DNA of 14,179 nt from JADFRG01 sp048054495 (lineage in GTDB: Bacteria > Chloroflexota > Anaerolineae > Anaerolineales > E44-bin32), in the NCBI GenBank assembly GCA_048054495.1, contig JBGMQN010000059.1:1-14179 (forward strand), in the 5' to 3' direction. The notes beneath the pieces are model-generated. The model was not told the DNA's origin, did no database searches, and saw only the letters and a program-made list of their open reading frames with translations. This document shows positions 1 to 7,242 of the stretch, piece by piece; the stretch's first letter is position 1, and every line of letters begins with the position of its first letter. The position numbers and the translations under genes are program-made.

Positions 1-12
1 GAAGAGCTTCAG

Positions 13-1707
13 TTACTCTCCGATTTCGACCGACTCTCTGACAACGACCACCGGAACATTCGGTACGGCATCGTACATTCTAATAAAGCGCTGCACCTCA
101 TCGAACCCCAGGTCGCGCATGGCCTCGATCCAGGGATGTGCCACCGATTGGTAAAGCACCTCTATGGTGACCGTAAAGGGCCCCTGTTCCTGTCGCAGGT
201 CGATGGCATACTGGATTTCGTCCACGCCTCCCTGAAAATCCTCATCCCCAACCGCCTTGCCGCGTGGTTGAATGGATTCCACGGCGCCGAACTTATCCTG
301 ACCGACCGGCATGATCCGGTTGTCCTTTAGATACTCAACGGCTCCCATTACCTCAGTTGTGATCTCCCCGTTTGCGTCGGCCATAATCGACTCGTAGATC
401 TGAACCTGCTCTGGCTGGACGATGGCCAGGTAATGAGGCTCGAAGCGCGCTGGATCATCGTCACCATCGTTGTCGACGATCCTGCCCAAAGCGTCGACCC
501 CCCCTGACTCGAACACGATCTGACCGTTGCTGTCCTCGATGACAAACCGGATCCAGGCCCGGCGCGAAGGAAATCCGCTTGGGAATTTGTGTCCCGCAAG
601 ATTCTTGATACGGATGTCGGCAGTGAGCCGGCCACCCGAGAGTCGCATCTCGTCGATTTCCAGCTCGACCGCTTGATTCTGCAGCTGTTCAATCGTCCGC
701 TGCCGCGTGACTTCGAACTGCTCGGCGGAGGCGGTCAGGCCCAGTTCATCCACGAAAGTCTTGAGCAGCTCAAGCATGTAGGCATTGCCGCCTACAAGCA
801 CGTGTTCGGCAAATGGACTACGGGGGAATTCGCTTGAGGTGGCGATGCGCACCCCACCAACCGCCTCCGGCATATGACAGTCCTGGCACGTCTGAACACC
901 CCGGGAATCGCTGTAGAACCACTCAAAGTAGGTAGTCTGAAGGGGAAAGGAAGATCCCACGAAATACGTGTGGCATGCTCCGCAAAGCTCCGAGTCTCCG
1001 AGTTGCGTTCCCTGAGTGGGAACGTAACCAGAGGCTTGCTGCATCAGGATCGCAGAGGCATCATCCACCGAATAAGGGCCGTAGATCAATCGCTCCCCAG
1101 GCGCGGTCTCGATGTCCACCTGGAAGCCGCCGTTGTAGCTGGTCTGAAATCCCAGCCCCTCCTCCAGCACCTGATGGCAGAGCGTGCATGAGACCCCGTC
1201 CATGGCGAGATCGTTGAGCGGGTTTTCAGGGTCTATCAGACCAGTCCCGAAAATTCCGGCCTGCCCTCCCTCGACACTGTCCGTGTATCTCGCCATCGGC
1301 GCATGGCAGATGGCGCAGGTGTTCTCGATCGAAGCTGCAGCATCGGGTCTTGAAACGATCTCCGAGCGAACGGAGGCTTGCCAAAACGGGTCGCGAGCCG
1401 AGTTTGCCATCATGGACGACCGCCAGAATGCATCAATGGATACGTCCGAGCCCGAGTCGTCTTCCTGATTCTGGTGACAGAGTGTGCAGGCGCCGGAAGC
1501 GGAAAAGTAGCGGCCTTGGTACTCAGAAAGCGGTTCCCCGACCTGGAGAATCACAGGGCTTATGGTCGGAACGGCGGTGGCCGGTGGGGGAGGAGTCCGA
1601 GTCGGCCTGGCCTGGGTTGGCTCAAGGACTGGAGTCGGAGACTGGCTCGTGGCGCAGGCCGCAAGAAACAAAAGAGTCAAGCTGAAGATGATCCCACGCC
1701 TATTCAT
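13..1707 (-). CDS. Pentahaem c-type cytochrome lipoprotein
   Basis: Predicted extracytoplasmic lipid-anchored electron-transfer protein of 564 aa. Seen: a short basic N-terminus, a hydrophobic segment and a lipobox L-A-A-C with the lipidated Cys at residue 18. A Thr/Pro-rich linker (about 19-50) follows, then five CxxCH haem-binding motifs starting at Cys 74, 131, 174, 242 and 274. After the haem region comes a haem-free C-terminal half (about 340-560) with a GHKFPSGFPSRRAW stretch near 372-385, typical of multihaem cytochromes whose C-terminal part is beta-rich. The ATG start is chosen because the signal peptide begins there; no clear Shine-Dalgarno site precedes it. It lies 18 nt behind the flavoprotein gene and looks like the last gene of that operon. 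Known: CxxCH binds covalent haem c. Inferred: membrane-surface redox role; the electron donor and acceptor cannot be read from the sequence. Confidence 0.9.
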   Translation of the reverse strand: MNRRGIIFSLTLLFLAACATSQSPTPVLEPTQARPTRTPPPPATAVPTISPVILQVGEPLSEYQGRYFSASGACTLCHQNQEDDSGSDVSIDAFWRSSMMANSARDPFWQASVRSEIVSRPDAAASIENTCAICHAPMARYTDSVEGGQAGIFGTGLIDPENPLNDLAMDGVSCTLCHQVLEEGLGFQTSYNGGFQVDIETAPGERLIYGPYSVDDASAILMQQASGYVPTQGTQLGDSELCGACHTYFVGSSFPLQTTYFEWFYSDSRGVQTCQDCHMPEAVGGVRIATSSEFPRSPFAEHVLVGGNAYMLELLKTFVDELGLTASAEQFEVTRQRTIEQLQNQAVELEIDEMRLSGGRLTADIRIKNLAGHKFPSGFPSRRAWIRFVIEDSNGQIVFESGGVDALGRIVDNDGDDDPARFEPHYLAIVQPEQVQIYESIMADANGEITTEVMGAVEYLKDNRIMPVGQDKFGAVESIQPRGKAVGDEDFQGGVDEIQYAIDLRQEQGPFTVTIEVLYQSVAHPWIEAMRDLGFDEVQRFIRMYDAVPNVPVVVVRESVEIGE

Positions 1708-1725
1708 GGTGAGTTCGGTGAGTGT

Positions 1726-3018
1726 TCAAGTGACCTGTAGGATGCGAGATGCTGCCCGGCGTGCGATCTCGACCGCAAAGTTTGTGCCCCGATCCCACGG
1801 GTACACCTGGCTCATGCTGGCAAACCACAGACCGGGAATCGGCGTTTGCAGGTCTGGGATCGACTGCGAATGATTGATACGCGGTATCGGCTGAGCATAG
1901 AGGGTGCGATACAGCCAGCTGGCGTTGATCCACTCCGGCTCGAAGGCAGGGTTGATGCGTGTGAGGGTCGGCACGAACCTTTCCAGCAGTTCAAACTGGG
2001 ATAGTTCGAAATACTCGTGATCTGGATCTAAGTAGTCCCCGCAGTAGACGATGTGCTCCCCGCCAAAGTGCTCCGGGGACAGGAAATTCGTGTGCTCCAC
2101 TAGCGATAAAAACGGGAATCCGGCCGCCTTAGGCAGGTTGTGCCAGTAGTGACCTTGTTCGGAGAGACGATGCTTGAGCGAAAGGATCACGACAACCGCC
2201 CCCATGGACTTCATCTCCTTCAGCCCCTGCAGATAGGGTTCCGGCAGACCTGGAGCCAACTGGGCGAGCAACGCGGGCGAGGTCGTGACCAGACAGTCGT
2301 CGAATACCTGGGGTTCGCCTTTCAGTCGCACCTTCAGCTGCTGATCGTTTGTGGACTGTATCCCTTCCACCGGCGTCTGCAATCGGATCTCGGCCCCCGC
2401 CGACCTTACCCGATCCGCCAAATCATCCATGAAGGCTTGAAAGCCGCCTTCGTAGGTACCCAAGCGGGGGGTGCGCGCCTTGATGCGCGCCCAAAACCAG
2501 GCCATGTTGACGTCCTTGTAGTGGAGACCAAACTTTCCAAACAGCAAAGGCTCCCAAATAGATGAGTAGGCACGCGCGCCAACGCGAGCCGATAGCCACT
2601 CATGAGCGGTGACTTGCTCGAGCGGCTCCCAACGGGCCACATATCGAAGATAGGCCACCACAGCACCGACTCGCAGCCGATCCGGAAACGGGATTCCTGG
2701 GAAGCGGAGTACGGCAGTGGGCGAATCGAGCGGGTAGAACTGCTCGTCATGGTAAACCACGGTAACCGGGCGCGGGAAGATCACGCGCGCGCTCCAACCC
2801 AGTTCGTCGATCAGGCCCAATATGTGTTTGTCGGAGGCGAACCAGTGGTGATAGTAGCGCTCCACCGACCAGTCCCAATTCGGCTGCTTGAAGCCCGATG
2901 CGAGTCCACCAACGTGGTCATCCGACTCGAAGATGGTCACCGTGTGGCCCGCGCGCGCCAGGTCGTATGCGGCTGCCAGGCCACCCGCTCCTGCTCCGAT
3001 GATCGCTACTCGCTTCAT
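1726..3018 (-). CDS. FAD-dependent oxidoreductase (amine oxidase / protoporphyrinogen oxidase-like)
   Basis: A 430-aa flavoprotein of the NAD(P)-binding Rossmann/amine-oxidase superfamily. Seen: an N-terminal MKRVAIIGAGAGGLAAAYDL with the dinucleotide-binding GxGxxG at residues 8-13, the acidic Glu at 31 ending strand 2, and the following GGLASG (37-42). The C-terminus has PGLWFAS-MSQVYPWDRGTN, the usual second FAD-contact region. The open frame runs upstream to 3285, but the extra part is the antisense of the flippase 3' end; the ATG at 3018 begins the Rossmann fold exactly, so it is taken as the start. There is no obvious Shine-Dalgarno site. It lies 31 nt behind the flippase-like gene and 18 nt before the cytochrome gene. 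Similar proteins desaturate, oxidise or isomerise lipids, porphyrins and sugars, so the substrate is unknown; the flippase neighbour suggests a lipid or isoprenoid-linked substrate (inference). Confidence 0.85.
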   Translation of the reverse strand: MKRVAIIGAGAGGLAAAYDLARAGHTVTIFESDDHVGGLASGFKQPNWDWSVERYYHHWFASDKHILGLIDELGWSARVIFPRPVTVVYHDEQFYPLDSPTAVLRFPGIPFPDRLRVGAVVAYLRYVARWEPLEQVTAHEWLSARVGARAYSSIWEPLLFGKFGLHYKDVNMAWFWARIKARTPRLGTYEGGFQAFMDDLADRVRSAGAEIRLQTPVEGIQSTNDQQLKVRLKGEPQVFDDCLVTTSPALLAQLAPGLPEPYLQGLKEMKSMGAVVVILSLKHRLSEQGHYWHNLPKAAGFPFLSLVEHTNFLSPEHFGGEHIVYCGDYLDPDHEYFELSQFELLERFVPTLTRINPAFEPEWINASWLYRTLYAQPIPRINHSQSIPDLQTPIPGLWFASMSQVYPWDRGTNFAVEIARRAASRILQVT

Positions 3019-3049
3019 AGGGAGATCGGTGCGCCTCGCGCCAAGTCTT

Positions 3050-4066
3050 TCACTGAGCAGCCGCCTCTGCTCGCACGCTTCTCCAGCTGATTCCTTCTCG
3101 GACCATGTAGTACAGACCGAGCAACGTGATCGGAAGCCAGAGCGCCGCATGAAGTACAAGCGTGTAGCCTGTGGCCACCGCGTGATCGACGCCGAAAGCA
3201 ACCAGGACCGCGATTCCCGGCGCATCGAAGGTGCCAATGTATCCCGGAGCGGAGGGCAACGTGGTCGCCAAATTGACCACCCCATTCATCAGCATCAGGG
3301 CAAAGAAGCTTACTTCGAACGGAAATGCCTGCATGAGGTACCAGTATTTGACGGTTTCAAGCAACCAGATCACGATGGAGGTGAGCAGCACCATCAATAG
3401 ATCTCGAGGCGAGCGAAGTGCTCCCAGGCCTTCGAGAAAGCGCAGGCTGAGTTGAGTGACCTGGAGCCTGAACTTGCCGGGAACGAATCGCTGATTCACC
3501 CATTCCAGCACAGATTGTGATTGCTTCGGGTAGATGGCCATGAACACGAGCAGAGCCACTGCAATGAGAAAGCCCGTAACGCCAAGTATTGCCAGGGTGT
3601 AGAGGTTTCCGACCAGGCCTGAATCGGTGCTCACGCGGGCGAGCTCTGGCAGGTTGAATACTACGAATGAAAGCATGACCACGCCGTCAAAGGCCCGCTC
3701 GAGCACGATCGTTGCCAGCGATCCGCTGATCGGAACATCATCGCTGCGGCGCAGCACATAAGCCCGCAGCAGCTCACCGGCCCGCGCCGGAAGGATGTTG
3801 TTCCCCATGTATCCGATGACGACGATAGGAAACGCTTTACGCGTGGAGATGTTCTTTAGCGGACGCAGCAGGTAGGTCCAGCGCCAGGATCGAACCCAGA
3901 CCCCGATCCAGTAGGCCGCCAGTCCGGGAATGAGCCAGAGATACTGCGCTCCCTGAATCGCCTGCCACACATCAGCGAGGCGTAGGCCGCGCAGCGCGAG
4001 CCAGAGAAACAGGGCGCTGATCGCCAGGCCGAACCAGAACTGCCAGCGTCTCAAGAATCCATTCAC
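3050..4066 (-). CDS. Integral membrane flippase-like protein (LPG_synthase_TM / UPF0104 family)
   Basis: A 338-aa polytopic membrane protein with roughly eight hydrophobic segments. Seen: the family hallmark near residues 85-120, GNNILPARAGELLRAYVLRR, followed by a VLERAFDGVVML segment, which matches the conserved N-N-x-x-P-x-R-x-G-E and E-R-x-x-D blocks of the lysylphosphatidylglycerol-synthase transmembrane family. No C-terminal soluble aminoacyl-transferase domain is present, so it is the stand-alone flippase-like type, not a full MprF. The start is GTG: the next in-frame upstream codons reach a stop four codons away, and no ATG suits. No Shine-Dalgarno site is seen; the 5' leader in fact carries CCTCCC. 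It is the first gene of a three-gene unit with the flavoprotein and cytochrome. Known: relatives act on lipid or polyprenyl-linked substrates (for example the archaeal AglD membrane domain). The specific substrate is not known. Confidence 0.85.
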   Translation of the reverse strand: MNGFLRRWQFWFGLAISALFLWLALRGLRLADVWQAIQGAQYLWLIPGLAAYWIGVWVRSWRWTYLLRPLKNISTRKAFPIVVIGYMGNNILPARAGELLRAYVLRRSDDVPISGSLATIVLERAFDGVVMLSFVVFNLPELARVSTDSGLVGNLYTLAILGVTGFLIAVALLVFMAIYPKQSQSVLEWVNQRFVPGKFRLQVTQLSLRFLEGLGALRSPRDLLMVLLTSIVIWLLETVKYWYLMQAFPFEVSFFALMLMNGVVNLATTLPSAPGYIGTFDAPGIAVLVAFGVDHAVATGYTLVLHAALWLPITLLGLYYMVREGISWRSVRAEAAAQ

Positions 4067-4103
4067 GGGAGGTGCTCAAGCATACAATAAGGCGGGAGTT
4101 CGC

Positions 4104-4112
4104 ATTCTACCA
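4104..4112 (-). promoter_or_regulatory. Putative extended -10 promoter for the flippase-flavoprotein-cytochrome operon
   Basis: Read on the minus strand the sequence is TGGTAGAAT: a TG dinucleotide, one base, then TAGAAT (5 of 6 matches to TATAAT), the layout of an extended -10 element. It lies about 37 nt upstream of the GTG start at 4066, in the gap behind the moaA terminator, so it would give the three downstream genes their own transcript. No good -35 box was seen. Confidence 0.4.
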
Positions 4113-4174
4113 TTTGGCTCTCGGCGGCCCCCCTCCCTACCTTCTTCTCATCGGATGCAGGATCGCGGCCCGAC

Positions 4175-4200
4175 AAAAAAGGCCGGCTCTACAGCCAGCC
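4175..4200 (-). terminator. Intrinsic terminator of moaA
   Basis: On the minus strand GGCTGGCT, loop GTAG, AGCCGGCC forms an 8-bp stem with one G-U wobble, followed directly by six T. It begins 29 nt after the moaA stop codon. It separates moaA from the next operon. Confidence 0.85.
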
Positions 4201-4228
4201 TCTGCTCCTGCGTTAGCGATGTCCGTTC

Positions 4229-5230
4229 CTAGCCGCCGATGTATGACATCTCGATCTTCTGCAGGCCCTCAGTGGCTGCCGAACGGAGCTCGGAGTAGCG
4301 ATCGGTGCGGCGGGTCCATACGGAGGAAATGGTTTCGATCAGCTCCTCATGAGAAGCGCCGGAGCGTATGACCTCGCGCAGATCGTGGCCCTTCACCGCA
4401 AACAGGCAGGTATACAACATCCCGTCTGCAGACAGGCGCACGCGCGTGCAGTCCTGGCAGAAGGGCTGGGTCACGGAGGCGATGACGCCTATTTCCCCCG
4501 AACCATCCAGATAGCGATATCGATTTGCCACTTCGCCGCGATAGTTGGGTTCGATCGGCTCGAGCGCCAGCTCCGCGCCGACCCTCTCAATAATTTCTGC
4601 CGCAGGCACGACTTCGTCCAGGCGCCAGCCGTTGGTGTGCCCCACATCCATATACTCGATGAAGCGCAGGATATGGCCTTGCTCCTTGAAATAGCGAGCC
4701 ATCGGGAGCACGCTGTCTTCATTCACGCCCCGCTTGACAACCATGTTTATCTTAATGGGATGCAGGCCGGCTCCTTCGGCGGCCTCTACGCCGCGCAATA
4801 CATCCTGAACGCTAGCGCCAACGTCGTTCATGGCTTGAAACGCAGCGTCGTCGAGCGAATCCAGGCTTATCGTCACACGCTTTAAGCCAGCCGCTTTGAG
4901 ATCCTCTGCCAGGGTCGGCAGCAGGATGCCATTGGTGGTCATCGTCAAGTCCGTATCATGCAGCTCCGATAGCATGGCAACCAGCTTCTCGATCTGACTT
5001 CTGACCAGCGGTTCGCCTCCGGTAAGCCGAATCTTCCGAACCCCCATAGCGTGAAACGCCCGGGTAATTGCATCTATCTCTTCAAAAGTGAGCAGTTCTT
5101 CGCGGCTCAGGAACTGGAATTTTCTGCCGAAAACCTCTTTCGGCATGCAGTAGACACAGCGAAAATTACAGCGATCCGTAACCGAAATACGCAGATCATT
5201 TAGCGGTCGCGAGAGAGTATCCGTGATCAT
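4229..5230 (-). CDS. moaA: GTP 3',8-cyclase MoaA (molybdenum cofactor biosynthesis)
   Basis: A radical SAM enzyme that, with MoaC, turns GTP into cyclic pyranopterin monophosphate, the first step of molybdenum cofactor synthesis; cytosolic. Seen: the SAM-cluster motif C21-NFR-C25-VY-C28, the LTGGEPLVR block at 69-77, and the second [4Fe-4S] site C258-QD-C261 with C275. It ends in the Gly-Gly tail (332-333) that is needed in this family for inserting the 5'-deoxyadenosyl chemistry. At 333 aa it has the normal length. The ATG at 5230 starts a typical TDTLSRPLNDLRISVTDRCN N-terminus; no clear Shine-Dalgarno site was found. It appears monocistronic: its own terminator follows, and no other mo genes lie in the window. 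Its leader (5231-5390) can fold into alternative GC-rich hairpins. Identification is firm. Confidence 0.97.
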   Translation of the reverse strand: MITDTLSRPLNDLRISVTDRCNFRCVYCMPKEVFGRKFQFLSREELLTFEEIDAITRAFHAMGVRKIRLTGGEPLVRSQIEKLVAMLSELHDTDLTMTTNGILLPTLAEDLKAAGLKRVTISLDSLDDAAFQAMNDVGASVQDVLRGVEAAEGAGLHPIKINMVVKRGVNEDSVLPMARYFKEQGHILRFIEYMDVGHTNGWRLDEVVPAAEIIERVGAELALEPIEPNYRGEVANRYRYLDGSGEIGVIASVTQPFCQDCTRVRLSADGMLYTCLFAVKGHDLREVIRSGASHEELIETISSVWTRRTDRYSELRSAATEGLQKIEMSYIGG

Positions 5231-5244
5231 CTATTCACAACCAG

Positions 5245-5305
5245 CCCCTAGGGGGTGCAGCCTTGGCGGAAGTCTGCCCCCGCGAGTGAAACCAACCGCA
5301 GCGGG
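5245..5305 (-). promoter_or_regulatory. GC-rich, mutually exclusive hairpins in the moaA leader
   Basis: Reading on the minus strand towards moaA, GGGGGCAG (5281-5274) can pair with CTG-CA-CCCCC (5260-5251) with a 2-nt bulge. The same CCCC run can instead pair with the GGGG that follows it in the palindrome CCCCTAGGGG (5245-5254). The GGGGG arm overlaps another possible stem, CCCGC (5305-5301) with GCGGG (5283-5279). Such competing helices 15-75 nt before a start codon could be a regulatory leader. I do not recognise the Moco riboswitch consensus in it, so no class is assigned. Confidence 0.25.
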
Positions 5306-5374
5306 ATTCATGGGAGCGCGCCAGAGCCGAGCGATTTTATCACGCAGGCCGACTTGGGCCCTCAGGCCAGCAGT

Positions 5375-5380
5375 TATAAT
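5375..5380 (+). promoter_or_regulatory. TATAAT -10 box directly before the YkvA-like gene
   Basis: A perfect TATAAT ends 10 nt before the ATG at 5391. With usual -10 to +1 spacing, transcription would begin about 4 nt before the start codon, giving an almost leaderless mRNA. The -35 region is poor (TTGGGC at 5354-5359 with a short 15-nt spacer). Confidence 0.5.
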
Positions 5381-5390
5381 CGTCATCGTT

Positions 5391-5708
5391 ATGTCGGATG
5401 GTCCCATCATTCCGAGCGAAGGCAGCTTCTTAGAGAACATCACTTTTCGGGTGAAGCTGGTTTTCCGGCTCCTGCTGGATCGACGGATCAACCCACTGAT
5501 CAAGTTGATCCCGATCGCGGCGGTGATCTATCTCATCTCCCCCTTCGATATCCCCGGACCGGTCGACGACGTGGCCATACTCTGGGCCGGAGCCTACTTC
5601 TTCATCGAGCTTTGTCCACCTGAGATCGTTCAAGAGCACGTGGATGCGCTGGAGTCGGTGGTGGAGGGAGAGTTCCGCGAAGTAACAGACGATGAGGGGG
5701 ACAGCTGA
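5391..5708 (+). CDS. DUF1232 (YkvA-like) small membrane protein
   Basis: A 105-aa protein of the DUF1232/YkvA family. Seen: a hydrophobic segment at about 36-52 (IKLIPIAAVIYLISPFDI) that runs into the hallmark SPFDIPGPVDDVAIL. A second hydrophobic stretch WAGAYFFIELCPP follows, and the C-terminus is acidic. Known: the SPxDxxPxxxDD block defines this family, but its molecular role is not established. The frame is open upstream to 5223 with an ATG at 5310, but the upstream residues look unlike the family and a TATAAT box lies between, so ATG 5391 is preferred; it has no Shine-Dalgarno site. The gene is divergent from moaA and is followed by a strong terminator, so it is a single-gene unit. Confidence 0.8.
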   Translation: MSDGPIIPSEGSFLENITFRVKLVFRLLLDRRINPLIKLIPIAAVIYLISPFDIPGPVDDVAILWAGAYFFIELCPPEIVQEHVDALESVVEGEFREVTDDEGDS

Positions 5709-5732
5709 CGCCTCCCCAAATGTGAAAATCTG

Positions 5733-5767
5733 GGCTGTCCCAGAATCAACATGGGACAGCCTTTTTT
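5733..5767 (+). terminator. Intrinsic terminator of the YkvA-like gene
   Basis: A perfect 10-bp inverted repeat GGCTGTCCCA / TGGGACAGCC with a 9-nt loop is followed by six T. It starts 25 nt after the stop codon at 5708. An A-rich tract on the other side is too weak to call it bidirectional. Confidence 0.95.
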
Positions 5768-6069
5768 CTTTCTCCACCCGCGCGTCAGTCGGAAGTACCT
5801 CGGTTTTCACTTTCCCACACCAGTCCCGTTGACCCAGCTCCAGCACTGCCCAGGAAACTTCAGGGTTTTTCTGCCGACGCCGGAAACGATACGGTGAGAT
5901 TTCACTACTAGAATAAAGTGAGTTACCTTTGCATCAGATTGAACCTTCCGAGGCGCTCGCACCGGGTCCTCCAAGTGGTGAGCGTCGGGCATTGGTAATC
6001 CTCAGATTGCGAAGACACAACTAGAAGCAGGCGAAGTGGGTTAGGGAAGGTCCACCGCCAGCGATTGTT

Positions 6070-6098
6070 GAGGCCGGCGTCGTGCACGGCCTCTTTTT
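6070..6098 (+). terminator. Orphan terminator-like hairpin
   Basis: GAGGCCG, a 10-nt loop, CGGCCTC and five T form a good intrinsic terminator for plus-strand transcription. No gene precedes it between the YkvA terminator (5767) and here, so it may close an unrecognised small RNA or be the relic of a lost gene. Confidence 0.6.
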
Positions 6099-6139
6099 GT
6101 TAGGTCCCGTGGGGGAGAGTTCGCTGCTCTCTCTGGCAA

Positions 6140-6160
6140 GTTACACAGCGTTTGTGCAAC
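6140..6160. repeat. Imperfect palindrome resembling the abiE operators
   Basis: GTTACACA, a short spacer and TGTGCAAC form a 21-bp inverted repeat with 7 of 8 outer pairs matching. Its left arm shares GTTACACA with the operator-like repeats at 8056-8111. It lies on the other side of the abiE genes and of the gap. It could be a further repressor site or chance. Confidence 0.25.
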
Positions 6161-6277
6161 CGTCCAGGTCAAGCTGAGCCTTATAGTACGTTCTACCTCA
6201 CGGCGCTCAGGCAAGCTGCCGGCAGACGTTCACAACTTCATTCTTCGCGACATAGGGGGACAGATGGCAAAACCATC

Positions 6278-6377
6278 NNNNNNNNNNNNNNNNNNNNNNN
6301 NNNNNNNNNNNNNNNNNNNNNNNNNNNNNNNNNNNNNNNNNNNNNNNNNNNNNNNNNNNNNNNNNNNNNNNNNNNNN
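6278..6377. other. Assembly gap (100 N)
   Basis: Exactly 100 N, the conventional filler for a gap of unknown size. Sequence on the two sides may therefore be separated by any distance. It lies 7 bp beyond the abiEii stop codon, so whatever follows the toxin gene is missing. Confidence 1.
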
Positions 6378-6384
6378 TGACCTT

Positions 6385-7242
6385 TCATCTGTGGGCTTCA
6401 ACGATCGCAGAGACAGCCAGAATCACTCTCTCCCAAGCCATGTCGAACTCTGTTAATTGGTCGGTGGGGACCAGGCGCTCCACTCCGCGAGCCCAATCAA
6501 GTCTGAATTCATCCTTGCGAGCCTCGAGGCGTTCCAGGATCTGCCTGGATATCTCCAGCCCTTTTGCTGCGAACTTTACTTCTGCGAAGGGGATCGCCTC
6601 CTCCAATTGGACGTCGGCCCTCTGCAGCAAGTAGTCAATATCGTATAAATCGCGAGCGATCGCATATCTCCGCTGGCCGGAAACTCCTCGGAGTTTCTCT
6701 AGAAGAACCTCCCTGAGATCGTAGCAGGGCACCACAGTCCCACCGGGATCCAGATCTTCGGCATCCGTATATTGGTGGATGAGCTCCCTCGGAACCGCTT
6801 GGAAGACCATTGCTTCTCCACTTGATACATCGATTCTGATGCCCTGAGGTGAACCGGTCCGCTGAAGAGGTCCCTGGAAATAAAGCCGCCCTTCAATATA
6901 CGTCGAGCTTGAATCAGTTCTCACAACTTCGACCCGTGCCGGTTGAGCCGCTAAATTCACACCCGTGGATCTAGCAACCTCTCGAGCTACTTCATCGAGA
7001 CCCTCACGAAGTACATCCGCCTCAATTTCGTGCAAGGTAGTTAGATCTACATCCTCCGAAAACCGATAATCAGGAAAGTAGCATTTCCGCAGGCAGGTGC
7101 CTCCTTTGAACAGCATCTTCTCCGCTATTGGGAGCCGATACCAATGGCTGATGAAGCAACCCAAGACATAGTCAAGTTCGACAACTGTAGGGTCCGTTTG
7201 CCAATCGCGCGCGCGTCTGATGACTTCGCCCGCTGATATCAA
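6385..7242 (-). CDS. abiEii: AbiEii toxin, nucleotidyltransferase of a type IV toxin-antitoxin system
   Basis: A 285-aa protein of the AbiEii/AbiGii family. Seen: the nucleotidyltransferase core GGTCLRK at 47-53 followed by RFSEDVDL at 60-67 with the metal-binding Asp pair D64/D66, a further candidate Asp in IRIDVSSGE (D138), the EKLRGV block near 182-187 and RDLYDIDYLL at 197-206. All are typical of the family. The start is TTG at 7242, overlapping the abiEi stop by 4 nt as TTGA; no ATG or GTG lies near the proper N-terminus, so translation is probably coupled to the antitoxin. Known: AbiEii acts in the cytosol, is held off by AbiEi without a stable protein complex, and arrests growth so that phage-infected cells die out. 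The coding end is complete, 7 bp before the gap. Phage defence here is inferred from the family. Confidence 0.92.
   Translation of the reverse strand: MISAGEVIRRARDWQTDPTVVELDYVLGCFISHWYRLPIAEKMLFKGGTCLRKCYFPDYRFSEDVDLTTLHEIEADVLREGLDEVAREVARSTGVNLAAQPARVEVVRTDSSSTYIEGRLYFQGPLQRTGSPQGIRIDVSSGEAMVFQAVPRELIHQYTDAEDLDPGGTVVPCYDLREVLLEKLRGVSGQRRYAIARDLYDIDYLLQRADVQLEEAIPFAEVKFAAKGLEISRQILERLEARKDEFRLDWARGVERLVPTDQLTEFDMAWERVILAVSAIVEAHR

Larger units (their letters stand above)
5768..6277. other. Gene-poor stretch left of the assembly gap
   Basis: About 510 bp without a convincing protein gene: the frames are short, have no recognisable family motifs and no good ribosome binding sites. I looked for tRNA T-arm, SRP, RNase P and tmRNA signatures and found none. 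It contains an imperfect hairpin with arms CGCTCGCACC and GGTGAGCG (about 5954-5985), a terminator-like hairpin at 6070-6098, and an imperfect palindrome at 6140-6160. The end next to the gap may be the edge of a repeated element that broke the assembly, but no transposase sequence could be recognised. Confidence 0.5.

Noticed and set aside
1184..1740. Several plus-strand ORFs of 94-120 aa over the cytochrome gene
   Set aside because: Antisense shadows with Arg/Ser/Pro-rich composition; the minus-strand frame has a lipobox and five CxxCH motifs.
3019..3285. 89-residue N-terminal extension of the flavoprotein
   Set aside because: This part overlaps the 3' end of the flippase-like gene in another frame, is Arg/Ser-rich, and the Rossmann fold begins exactly at the ATG at 3018.
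4349..4885. 178-aa plus-strand ORF inside moaA
   Set aside because: It lies wholly antisense to moaA, which has all its family motifs; the translated product has no recognisable domain.
5231..5390. Moco or cobalamin riboswitch before moaA
   Set aside because: Helices are present, but I could not find the conserved core sequences of either class; kept only as an unclassified structured leader.
5768..6277. tRNA, tmRNA, SRP RNA or RNase P RNA left of the gap
   Set aside because: No TTCRANN T-arm with pairing flanks, no GGAAGGnAGC-type SRP loop and no RNase P or tmRNA signature was seen.
6152..6634. ORF running through the N gap on the plus strand
   Set aside because: It exists only because N codons are read as X; its right part is antisense to abiEii and its left part shows no family.
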